Of a DNA stretch of 64,000 nucleotides, positions 32,723 through 43,530 are shown piece after piece. Under the pieces are notes generated by a model. The model was not told where the DNA came from and searched no databases. It was given only the letters and a program-made list of their open reading frames with translations. The stretch covers positions 1 through 64,000 of the forward strand of contig AP026543.1 in the NCBI GenBank assembly GCA_026075535.2. The letters run 5' to 3'. Position 1 is the stretch's first letter. Each line of letters begins with the position of its first letter. A program made the position numbers and the translations under genes. The stretch comes from Tricholoma matsutake (lineage: Eukaryota > Basidiomycota > Agaricomycetes > Agaricales > Tricholomataceae).

Positions 32723-33661
32723 ACGAAGTTCTGCCCCAGCGAGATACCCAATATTCTTAATCCCCGGATGATGGCCATCATCCAGCGGAACAAAGGGAGG
32801 GCGGAATGCGGGAACAAGCGGAACAAACACGACAACAACGCCGACAACAACAACTACTACGACTTCGACCCTTAAACTTGCTATGCTACTCACATAGATC
32901 ATGCGTCGAACTTCTGGACAAACAGTGCAGAAAGTCGACTATTAAGGAAGGACACAAGTACCAACGACGTTTGACTCGGTTTGAGGAGTCTCAACGTCGT
33001 CGACGACGGCTAACCTTGCTATGCTGCTGACATATAAACGTCCATGGAATGTTCTAGGCACGGTTCTGGATCGTTGTCGGTAAGTTGAACTGCCAGAAAC
33101 CCGAGGCTAACCTCCTCGTTAGCCTCCATTTCGCCTATGAATCACCGCAGAATCCACTCGACAGGTCTTCATTCAAACAACTCGCCAGTCTACTCCCCAT
33201 TATCCCTACTCGCCGTCAACGCATTTGCTGCTCCTGTACTATCTCCTTCAACTATACCCCATCACTAACCATTAATTCGCTAACAGGCCTCTGAATCGAG
33301 TCATACACTCTCTGCTCCACTCTGCGTGAACTTGAAGGAAGATTACTACAACTTTGGCTATTGTCCTGACCCCGAGGACCCCCACGATAAGTTGAGGACT
33401 AACTTCCGCTGTTCCGAGTATCAAACTCGCCCGGTTCGTACTCGCGCTTCTGCCCTCCACGTGGGCGCCGCTCCTGTCACCCACCACGCCTGCTCACTCT
33501 AGATGCCCCAAAGCTCGCCGTACCATCCCCGATTCCAACGACCTCACCTCGAAACTAATCACCCTGCGGCAAACCTGCCTCGGCAAACTCAAAAAATCAA
33601 TAACTAGCGGTTACCAGCCTCATCCCATCCCTCGGCTGTATCCCCAATCCCACTTTTTCCA
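32723..33661. other. Region with short exon-like pieces, unresolved
   Basis: GC-richer than TE neighbours, with repeated CGTCGACGACGG-type and ACAACAACGCCGACAAC stretches near 32820-33010. The piece SNDLTSKLITLRQTCLGKL just before 33610 may be an upstream exon of the next gene (donor near 33611, acceptor 33661). Confidence 0.35.
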
Positions 33662-34098
33662 GACAACAGAGACTGCGAGAGGAACTCGAGCGCTTGAAGC
33701 TCATCGTGCGCCGGCTGGGGCTGCTAACTAAACAGGACCCGATGGGGGATCCAAGCCTGTGCGATGAGGTGAAGAGAAAGATGGATATTATGCAGGAGAT
33801 TGAGGAGCTGACGGGGAAGATACAAGAGTCCCTTGATACCACCATCGACACCATAAACCCTGACGGCTGCCGCCCCAATCCCTCCAATAGTGCCCACACC
33901 AGTTCAGGTTCCCACCCTAATCCCCCCAGCGAAGCTCACCCCGACGCCTCCCATCCCAACTCACCTGACACCTCCCACCCCAACTCAAACACCCCCCAAT
34001 CCGACCCTAATCCCTCCTCAAACCCAAACGCCCCGCATCCCGATAACACTGGCCCCAGTATGACCAGCTCCAACACCGGCCCCGCCAAAAGACGATAA
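33662..34098 (+). CDS. Hypothetical protein, coiled coil plus Pro/Asn/Ser tail
   Basis: Begins at an AG acceptor and reads QRLREELERLKLIVRRLG, a probable coiled coil, then EVKRKMDIMQEIEELTGKIQ, a second helical stretch. The C-terminal third is low-complexity with repeated HPN/SNP units and ends GPAKRR. No start codon in this exon, so it is 5'-incomplete. Family not recognised. Confidence 0.4.
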
Positions 34099-34779
34099 GG
34101 GGCGGAGGTTCATCTTAGTACGGGAACGTGTCAAGGGGATGTTGTGCTGGTACAGTTTGTGGTTTATTCTGTTCGGGTTTCTTTTGTTCGTAGAGTTATG
34201 ATGATGATGGTTTTTTGATACCCTTTTTTAGTTTCGTGTTTGACACGCTTCTCACCTCTATTCCTCCCCGATCTCCTGCTTACGCCAATGGAAATCCCTG
34301 TGCCTCTCACCCCAAGCCCTCTAAATCTAATGACGCCCACACAGTGCACCCCAATCGTCCTAAGGAGCACCTCAGTTTCAAGATCCTCGCTTTTACAGCG
34401 CCCTTTCGCGTCTGCATTGTCCAAGTACGAAATAATGTTTCGTTTCCCATTTCTATGCTCTACGGCGATGCTAGCTCTCGCTCCTTTTCTTCTCTTCTCC
34501 TATCCGCAATTTCCACGTTCAACCCCTTGAGGCCGTCACTCCATTAATTTCAACGCACTCGCCCCACTCCCCGAGTCAACCCTCCCAGTCTGCAACCATC
34601 AGACGACACCATGTAACCGCCAGTGTATGGCACGGTGGACAGCCCTACATTTGTTTACATCACGCAGAAGATCATAGATCTGTCAAAATAATCGTGTCCC
34701 ATAATTGCCGCGTACCTGCCCTTGATAATTGTCACGGTCATATTGACACGATTTTTGATTCATAATTGAGTCTCGACCG

Positions 34780-34880
34780 CTACTAATGCAAAAGAACAAT
34801 AGAAATGGAACAATAGAAAAGAACAATGGGAAAGATTCGAAAGAACAATAATGGGAAAAGAACAATGAGTAAAAGAAAAT
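34780..34880. repeat. AGAACAAT-type simple repeat
   Basis: AAAGAACAAT/GGAACAAT units recur about seven times between 34791 and 34870 with variable spacing. Confidence 0.6.
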
Positions 34881-35817
34881 AGAATACAAATGTATGATTG
34901 CGATGAGCCAACGCTATATGTATGTGAGCATGTGACTTTCAAACTCAGAATCGGTATATGGTAAACGAAGCCTCTCACCACAAACCCCATGACCGCCCTC
35001 CCATCTCTTGAGACATGCGGACTCTCTGGAACAGGGCTCAGCATTTGGCGCACCTTACTGAAAGTGGAGACCACCGCCCTGAATGACCCCTCCCGCAGCA
35101 AAGCCAAGTATAACGACCCACTCATTGGAATTCATCTCTTGGGCTTCTTTCTAAAGGACTTATGGGACCATACTCATGATGGGTACCTAGGATCTACTCC
35201 ATATTCTCGCATGCTTTTGGAGATCACTTCATGCTGCAGCAAACTGGATGAGCAAGCCATCTATGACGCCCTCGTTGAACTGGGTCTCAGGTATCGCAAT
35301 TACCTCTTCTGAGTGTGTGAGTTGCATGATTATCTTCCAAATGCCCTAAACAACTTCCAGTTCGTGCCAACACAGGAGGTTGACCCATGCCATCGCGACA
35401 TGTCTCTCGACCATCTTTTGATGTTGTAAAGGAGGGGATCTTGCAAGAATTAGGCAATGCTCCCCAGACAAAAATGAATGTCAAAGAACAGGTATGTTTC
35501 TTAGGCATCTATCTCGGACATCTGTTCATCTTCTTCAGGTGTTGCTACACGATGGATACAGATGTGCCATCAGTGGAGTCTATGATCTGCAATCTTGCCA
35601 CAACATAGCTGAGGTTGATGCAGCCTCCAAGGCCATTCCTAATCCCCTGTTAATCCAGACAGAGATCACCCACATCTTTTCAGAGAGTGTGCAAGACGGT
35701 GACAAGGTCAGTACTTTATTGCTCGATACTACTCATCCTTGTAAGAGTACTCTTACCTAATACTTACTAATATATGCGATCACCTGATCTCCTCCGTGGA
35801 CATATATATATATTATG

Positions 35818-35915
35818 GACCTCGTCTTGTATCCTTATCTTATACCCTCGACAATATAACCCATTCCACTTTACTCTTGTGTTACCTTAGTGTTTGATGC
35901 TCTAGCATCATTCCA
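35818..35915. repeat. 98-bp direct repeat, left copy
   Basis: GACCTCGTCTTGTATCC...GCATCATTCCA, identical to 40788-40885 except one C/T (35850 region, CTCG/CTTG, a CpG change). It lies in the HNH intron and bounds the inserted block on its left. Confidence 0.95.
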
Positions 35916-36116
35916 CTTTTTTTTAAAGTTGAACAAACCGCCTACCCTCCCCTTCCCTGACATGTCACATGGCTATCTTTGCATTATCTCCCTGCCCATC
36001 AGACGACACCGGCACTTATCATCGAACCGTACACTGGAGGCATTTTCCAGCTCATGTCTTCAGCAGATCATCTAGCAATGATGTGCATATAGTGATAACC
36101 ACAACAACAATTCTCC

Positions 36117-39010
36117 ATGCCTCGCAAAGTTGTCTGCACTTGTAGTGTCTGTTTCCACTTGACATATTTGGACTCCCATGGCCAAAATGTCCCTGGCCAC
36201 CTTGTCAGTTCACAGATATGAAGAAAACATGAAATTCGAGATCAACATGATCCCCAGGATGATCCACTTCCAGTGACTCGGAGGTCCACCATCATTGATG
36301 TTGAGTCACACTCTCAGGCTGCTCAATGTGTAGATCTTACACAAGGTATGCAAACACTGTTTTTATATTTACTAAATTACAATTTAGGCTTTGGATTATA
36401 GCTGTTACACCTGTCATTGATCTATGCTGTCTCATTGTTGCTTGGCTCTCCCTTCAGTCTGGAATCAGTAGAGATACTGCCAATATTCTATTGCGCCTGT
36501 TCAAGTTCATCATCCTCACTACTCTGAGGCTCATTAAACTCGCACTTGCTGCTGCTGATATCAAGACCTCAGAACTCACAGAACTCAAGATGCCACTGGA
36601 TATACAGACTGTATATTCCTGATGTCAGCTAGATCCTACAATTGAGTGGGTCATTTGCTGCCCCAAGTGCTTCAAGCAATATCCTAATGGTGGTCCATCA
36701 CAATGTAACTGGTGTCACTCTCCAAAGTCCAGGCCTTGTAATACTAATCTATACACACAACATGAGACTTCAGGTGACCTGCAGAAAATCCCTGAATGCC
36801 TCTATACCACTCAGTCATTTGAGTCATGGCTCATATTTTTACTCTCTCGTTCTCAAATTGAGGACCATTTGTATCAGACTTTTGCAAAATCCCAAGGGGT
36901 GTTCAATCCTGGATGGATGCATAATATATATGACAGCCCTGCCTGGAGTTCATTGCACCCATTTCTTCAATCACCTTACCACCTTGTTTTTGCTTTATAT
37001 TTTGACTGGTTTAATCCTTTGACCAATAAAATTGCAGGTATGTCTGTTAATTTTGGGGTGTAGATGAAAATTAACAAATCTTTAGGCAAAGTAGTATCAT
37101 GTGGTGCCATCATCCTATACTGTTTGAACTTGCCCATCTCCATCAGATTCCTTCATGAAAACACATTTACTATTGGAATGACTCCCTCTCCACATGCCCC
37201 AACTATTTGGACAATACCACATGTTCTGGAGCCTATCAAGAAGATGATTTTAGACTTAGACCTCCCTGGAAAGGTCTTACCTACAGATCGCAACCCACAG
37301 GGCACTGCAGTAGCAGCATGACTTATTCCACTGCTTGCAGATTTGCAAGCCATTCGGAAGGTGTCTGGATTTGTTTCTCATTCTGCTGGGTTATTCTATT
37401 CCTTCTGTAAATGTCACCACAATGACATTGAGGATCTTGATTACCATCATTGGGAACTGCGGTGTGGAACTGAAGTTCATGCTCAAGCTCAGGAGTGGTG
37501 CAATCTAGTAACCATCAAGGCTAAAACAGCTATGACTAAAGAAACTGGTGTGTGGTGGACACCACTCCATGATCTTCCTTACTGGGATCCTGTCCAGTAT
37601 ATCATTCTAGGATTCATGCACAATTTTCTTGAAGGAATCCTTCAGTATCATCTTCGAGTTCTGTGGGGTATTGGGTGAACTAAGGCTGCAATCAAATTGT
37701 TGGCAACTCTTCAACTTGATGATGATGACACTCAGGCTGATGCAGAGACTTCATCCAATTACTCTGAAGATGGTATTGCAAGTCAACATAGCAGCACTTC
37801 AGGTCTTGCAGAGCATTTGGACAATATGGATGTTGACGATGAAAACATTTCTACTTCTACCCCCCATTCTACTCCTACTCCCAGTTCAAATGCTGTGCCT
37901 CTTCCTTCTGATGATGAAGATGAAGATGAAGAACCTGTGTCTATTGGTGGTGCATTTGACTTTATGCCTGCAGAGCTAGCTATGATTCAAGCATGCATTT
38001 TGGATGTTCAGCTTCCTACTTGGGTTCAATGGCCTCCCACCAACCTTGGTGAAGCCAGTCATGGAAGCTTGAAAGCTCATGAGCTCCTTATTCTATTTTC
38101 TGTCATATTTCCTCTTGTCATTCCCACACTCTGGTGGAATGGCACTGAGGAACAACAGGAACTTTTACAGAACTTTTGTGAATTGGTCTGTGCAACAAAT
38201 ATCATTGCAGGCTATTCTGTCAGCAATGCTGAAGCAGATGCTTATATGGACCACTACATCAATTACCGCTCTTCTATGCAGCACCTTTTTGGTGCTGTAT
38301 TTCACTCAATGCCCAACCACCACTATGCTATGCACAATGGAGCACTACTTAAATTCTGGGGCCCACTAGCACTGCTTAGTGAATTTCCTGGTGAGAGGAT
38401 GAATGGAGATTATGGGCAAATCAAAACAAACTGCCGCCTTTGTAAGTCCTCAATTTCTCAAATGTACTTTCACTAAGTAGTATTTTTTGAACAGAGGATA
38501 TGGAGCTGACAATGCTGCCAGAGTGCTCGTCGTGGGCACTTAGATGCACTTCTTTGCAATGACAACTTCCAAGCTGATGTTCCTGAATTGGCTGAGATTT
38601 TACAACCAAGCACACATCCCACCACTTGGCCAACACACAACCTCAATGGCCCTGAAGTTGCTACTGCTCATGCAAGTGCAAAGCCCCTTGATCAAAGGCA
38701 CTACAACCTTCTTCTTCAATATCTGAGAGTCATTGGCCGGGACTACAATTCAGTATTCACTGGTGGACCTTATGCTCTTGGCACGCTCCTGCACGCTCCT
38801 GCTGTTCAACAGCCTCGCCAAGTGGTCTTTGAGGATTGAACATACAGCTGCAACAATAGCCATGTGGGAAACAGCCATATTCAGTTCTATATCCCAACAC
38901 GTGGAGATACCATTGAGACTGGATATATTGAGGAAATTTGGGAGCTTCCCCTTGAAGGTCTCTGGCAAACATTTTTCTTTGTTCATCAACATCGTCCACT
39001 CTCACCAGCT
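36117..39010 (+). pseudogene. CACTA/EnSpm-type (Plavaka-like) transposase of mushrooms
   Basis: DDE transposase of the Tnp2-like group. It starts MPRKVVCTCSVCFHL, a Cys-rich N-terminus; TGA at 36219-36221 follows. Later exons give PHVLEPIK-type and WWTPLHDLPYWDPVQYIILG / FMHNFLEGILQYHLRVLWG segments (37343-37678), then 260 codons (37697-38476) with an acidic linker (DDEDEDEE), ASHGSLKAHELLILFSVIFP and the C-terminal region MPNHHYAMHNGALLKFWGP...FPGERMNGDYGQIKTN typical of these proteins. TGA at 38837-38839 interrupts FEDxTYSCNNSHVGN. Coding similarity fades near 39010, where Helitron sequence starts on the other strand. Terminal repeats were not found. Confidence 0.7.
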
Positions 39011-40331
39011 CAGCAAGGAAAGCCTTGTGAGAGAGCTCTCCATGCAACTTGAAGACATAAGGACTGACACCATCATTGACAGCCTCTTCACCTGCATTGA
39101 CAGACTCATCCACTTTGCGACCAATAGAAGTCATGGCCAGAGCATTGTTGTAGGTGCGAATATGGTCATGAAATGATTTGCCAATATGGTCTTGAGCAGT
39201 GATCAAGTGGTGAAGCTCAGGAGGAATAGGATGGAGAGGTGGCAGGACTATCTTTCCACTGAGGCAGCACATGCCGAACTTGGGATGAGCATTAGAGGAT
39301 TTGGTGAGTTTTTCAGCCATCCAATGAAAAGCATGACAGTCAGGACACTGAACATCCATTCTTCCCAGATAATGGACAGGCCAATGAGGAGTAAAAGGCT
39401 GACGTGCCAGAGGCAAAGGGATGTGAGGTGGTGGAGGCAACTAAAAGAATAACAGTCAGTTGAAATCTCCAATTAAAAAACTTTACAACTATACTTACAT
39501 CAGGAATTTGAACCATACCCTGAAGCAGAGGTGGAAGAGGGGCAGTAGCCACAGGGATAGGAGGAGCAGGAATAAGAGGAACAGGGAGTAGAGGGGCAAA
39601 AACAGGAGGAAGGGGACAATGCATTAATATCATACACAGTAATATTAGAATTGGCATACCAATGGAGGAGGAGCATCAACCACAGGAATGGGAGGAGCAG
39701 GAATTGGAGGAGCAGCCACTGGAGGATCAAAAACAGGAGGAGGAGCGAGCAGAGGAAGTGGGACCATTGGAAGACCCCTGCCCCTGCCTCTGCCTCTGCC
39801 TCTTCCTCTTCCTCTACCTCTACCTTGCTGCAGAAGAGGAGGAAGTGCAGCTAGCTGCTGTGCCAAATGAGGAGGAAGATGCTGATACTGAGGAGGAGGT
39901 TCTCTACCTCTACCTTGCTGTAGAAGAGGAGGAAGGGCAGTTAGCTGCTGTGCCAAATGAGGAGGAAGATGCTGATACTGAGGAGGAGGTGGAGGAGCAG
40001 CAAAAGGATCATCATTGTTATGAATTTGGATTCCATTAGGCAGTGGCAGTGCAGGTTGGGCAATGCGCATCATGCGAACATGATGTGGAGTCCGATGGTG
40101 AGCAGGACTATCCAGAGTCCTTTGGTCCCTTTCCATTTGCTGTGCTGCAGCTTGGACACGTCGAGGAGTGTTGGGTGGAGATGGATCCCTGGAAAATATC
40201 AGAAGTGAGACCAAAAAAGTCATATATATATATATACATACATGATAGCACACAACAGAGTCAACAGCCAAAGAAAAGGTAGGAGGAGGGGGGACCACTT
40301 TTACAGCAGCAGAGATGGGAGATCCTTGCAA
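39010..40331 (-). pseudogene. Helitron protein N-terminal fragment
   Basis: Rolling-circle transposon protein, 5' part only. Upstream exon: Pro/Gln/Arg-rich, with a 30-residue unit QYQHLPPHLAQQL..LPPLLQ present twice (90-bp DNA repeat at 39821 and 39911), then a run of GR dipeptides. Downstream exon (39440 down): CPDCHAFHWMAEKL, FGMCCLSGKI, IRTYNNALAMTSIG and YVFKLHGELSHK, the conserved N-terminal region of fungal Helitron helicase-like proteins. It ends abruptly inside this region near 39010, before the Rep and helicase domains. Confidence 0.7.
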
Positions 40332-40787
40332 GAAGCAGTGAAATCGGTGCTAACAGTGGCAGTTGAAAGTGGAGCAACTTCCAAAAATGGAAGGGGAGGC
40401 AACTGCAAACCCACCAGCCCAATCTCCCTGCACACTGTGCCCTGAGAGAGGTCCAAAAAGAAACTGGCAGACACTCCTTTTGTTGAAAAAAGAGAAGCCA
40501 GGGAGGTAGGACTTCACAGAGCATCACCTTGAACTACTGACTCCCCAAGAATGCAACAACACCCCCACTGGAAAAGAGCCCAAGGAAAAAGAGATAGATA
40601 TACAGAGAAGGCTAACAGATACAGGCTATGGCAAAGAGTGTAATGTAGCCAAGAAAAAGGTTTGAAAGAAGATAGCCAGGTGATGAGCTGGCATGCTGAC
40701 ATAATATAGTCAAAAGTTCCCATCCACCCAAACAACTCCCACGACATGGTCACATGACTGTCCTCCCTTTATTATTGATACATTACA

Positions 40788-40885
40788 GACCTCGTCTTGT
40801 ATCCTTATCTTATACCCTTGACAATATAACCCATTCCACTTTACTCTTGTGTTACCTTAGTGTTTGATGCTCTAGCATCATTCCA
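40788..40885. repeat. 98-bp direct repeat, right copy
   Basis: Same 98 bp as at 35818-35915, directly upstream of the intron's AG acceptor at 40906. Only one copy would be needed in the ancestral intron. Confidence 0.95.
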
Positions 40886-41390
40886 ATCCTACTGATCATT
40901 CCACAGGATTATGCTGCAACAGTCTTCGCAATACTCGAGATGTTTGGTCTTGGGAATAAAGCGAAAGCCCTGTATGGTGGCCAAGTTAACAGCCTTCATA
41001 ATGTGATAACCATGGCAATCACCTTGCACTCCAAGTTTGATACCTTTCATCTGTGGCTTGAACCAGTACCTGGACAAGTATGTTGCACTATTTACTCCAT
41101 TTTTCTCCATTCAAGCTACATGGTGTATTCAGGAAAACACTTATGCCGTTTGCAGGAATCTAATTGGCCAGTACACAGTGCCCACCCCATCACATGTCAC
41201 ATTCAGCGTTGAGCCCTCTGCTGCAGCCACCACTGAGACCATGAACAGAGAATTAACATTGCCTGACCCAGCCCTGATTGCCATCCATGCTGTGTGTGCA
41301 TATGTCATCAATTTATCAGGAGCTGCTGAGAAAGCTGACCAAATCCTCAGAGATATGGAAAATACTACAGTCCTGTCAAAAGATGGGAGT

Positions 41391-41789
41391 TGTTAGGAAA
41401 CCACCCCATTACCTAATAAAATTTCATTTTATTTATTATGTCAAATTACGCTACATGACACCAAATGATGCTACACTTTGATAGCACGAGAATTTTATTT
41501 CACACACATCAAAATGTATGCACATCTACACATGCATTGGTAACAACAATGTCCAATATATGTAACATAGTATATAAACCCTAAATATACACCTAGGGGA
41601 CCTAGTTGTGTTCTCTTAGGTATTCCACCTACGTTTTTGGTGTGAAAAGCCTATCTCAACAAACTCATCTATAAATAACCCCTCGCATCAAAACCATCAA
41701 TTTCCCCATCATGAGCACAGATCCCGCCCCCTTCTTGTAGAGAGAACCTGCACAGTCTTAGTTAGCAGATAGTGGGTGTCACCCTAACA
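41391..41789 (+). repeat. 5' LTR of gypsy element 2
   Basis: 399 bp; contains ATGTAACATAGTATATAAACC, a plausible TATA region. Inserted at the 3' end of the HNH frame. Confidence 0.9.
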
Positions 41790-42277
41790 GAAGAACACAA
41801 CTTCCCATATCAGTGTGCCTTCTCTTACTTGCACATACATCAATGTTTCACTGTGCCACATCCGATTACTCATCCTTTCGGCACGAGCCGGAAGTACTTG
41901 TATATATGTAATCTACCTTTTCTTTTGTAAGTCGATGCCAGGCCTCGCCTTACATTGCAACCGCCAGTGATCGAGAGGCAGTACTCGTCATTAGGACAGC
42001 TGCAACCAGACAACCGATTGGATCTGGTTTAGTTATGATTTACATTACTCTATTCAGACGACTATTTCAGTTACAAGCCGAATTCAGTGATATCTCCGAG
42101 ATCAGGCACTGTTGGAAGGGTTATTGATCTGAAGTGTCAAAATAGGCGCCCGACGAACCACGAACCATCGACGAACAATTGACGAACCCTATCACGTGAC
42201 CCGTGGACGTTTGGAGAGGTCACGAAGAAAAAATTTTGAATTTGTCGAAGAAGTGATTCATCACAGATTCTACAATT

Positions 42278-43092
42278 ATGTCCGAACCTTCAACTTCTAA
42301 TCCTGGTCCTAATCCTGTTCCCACACCCACACTAGAGGCAAAAATTGATGCACTTACAGCACAAATGTCGCAATTAGTGTCAGTGTTGGCAGCATCACAG
42401 CCCAGACAAGTGGAAGTACAACCAGAGATGACAGGAGAAAGAGATGATGAGATGGAGGAGATGGTGGAGTGGATGTCACAGGAGGATGAGATGGTGGAGA
42501 AATCCAGAAATGGAAAAGCACTTACCTAAGTACGTGCCCCCACAAACTTTTGATGGTACCATGGAGAATACAAAATCCTTCATCAGCTCTATAGTATTGT
42601 ACATCCATGGGAGGAAGCCAGAGTTTCATACAGCCAAGTCTAGGATTATGTTTGCTCTCTCATATATCCAGGGGGGGAAAGCACAGTTCTGGAGGAATGA
42701 AGCTATAAATCAAATTGCCATGGGAAATAAACCATTTGCAAGCTTCAAGAAATTTTTGGAGAGATTGGAGGCACAGTTTGGAGATCCTAATCCAAAGGTG
42801 ACAGCCAATGCCAAATTAAAAACCATGCGCAAAGGTTCCTTAATGGCGGATGAATTTATTTTGCAGTTCAAAGCAGAAGCTTCGCAAACGGACATGGGAG
42901 AAGCCATGTTGGTAGAATTTTTGAAAGCAGGATTAAATCCCTCTTTATTCAAGTCTATCTACCGACTACCTTCTATGCCAGAGAAGTTGGATGAGTGGTA
43001 TAATTGGGCAATGCGCCTTGACCGGCAATATCGGCAGGAACAGGCGGAGTCAAAGTTGATGTACGGAAGTGGTAAATTTGGAAAGTCATCTG
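42278..43092 (+). pseudogene. gag: Gag N-terminal part, gypsy element 2
   Basis: ATG at 42278 (MSEPSTSNPGPNPVP), a coiled-coil-like stretch (LEAKIDALTAQMSQLVSVL), then a frame change between 42444 and 42529. The capsid region YVPPQTFDG...AQFWRNEAINQIA...FLERLEAQFGDPN...EEWYNWA-type follows. The frame continues to GKFGKSS where the second gypsy element is inserted at 43092/43093. Confidence 0.8.
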
Positions 43093-43519
43093 TATAAGGG
43101 CAACCTAAGCCTCCAGCAAAGGGAAATCCGAAGTTAAAATTATACTACATAATACAGGCAGGCATTGGGGACACACCTAGCAAAGGGAAATCTGAAGAGA
43201 AAACTCTAAGGATCCCCTTGCTGATGCCCAGTGTATGTGAAGACGACAAAAATCAAATCTAACCTAAAAATAGAAAAAGGTGGAGATAGGCAGATCAAGG
43301 CTGCCAAATGACATCATACCAAGGGGTATGTGTTGGAAGGGGTACTCCGCCTCTAAACATAAAGTGTCAACATGTACAAACATGATAGCAAGGGAAATTA
43401 GTAATAAAATTCGGAAAAATCATAGAAAATGCAGAATAGAAGGAAATGAGGTGGGGAAAAATATAGGACGAACATAAAAAATAGGAAAAACACACAGGGC
43501 ACCCCCTAGTCCCCTTACA
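43093..43519 (-). repeat. 3' LTR of gypsy element 3
   Basis: 427 bp, near-identical to 48694-49108 apart from small indels (for example GGCAGGCATTGG versus GGCATTGG) and a few substitutions; a younger pair than those of elements 1 and 2. Confidence 0.92.
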
Positions 43520-43530
43520 TCACCCCCTCT

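Larger units (their letters stand above)
34989..41395 (+). pseudogene. HNH endonuclease-domain protein (HNH_2 type), split by a 5.2 kb intron and truncated by an LTR
   Basis: A basidiomycete HNH-domain family. The first exon starts at ATG 34989. A TGA at 35310-35312 and a frame change before 35400 break it. Then RPSFDVVKEGILQELGNAP, a 47-nt intron (35492-35538), VLLHDGYRCAISGVYD (35539-35706), an intron 35707-40906, DYAATVFAILEMFG, a 55-nt intron (41078-41132), and ENTYAVCRNLIGQ. Candidate HNH residues are His in ITHIF, Asn in SLHNVIT and His in LHSKFD. The C-terminal signature LPDPALIAIHAVCAYVINLS...DQILRDMEN is well preserved. The frame ends two codons after a gypsy LTR begins at 41391, so the LTR supplies the stop. 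The long intron holds a CACTA/Helitron block with 98-bp direct repeats. Confidence 0.8.

Noticed and set aside
39651..40282. Plus-strand acidic (EEE-rich) open frames
   Set aside because: They are antisense shadows of the GR/PQ-rich Helitron exon, which has recognisable homology on the minus strand.
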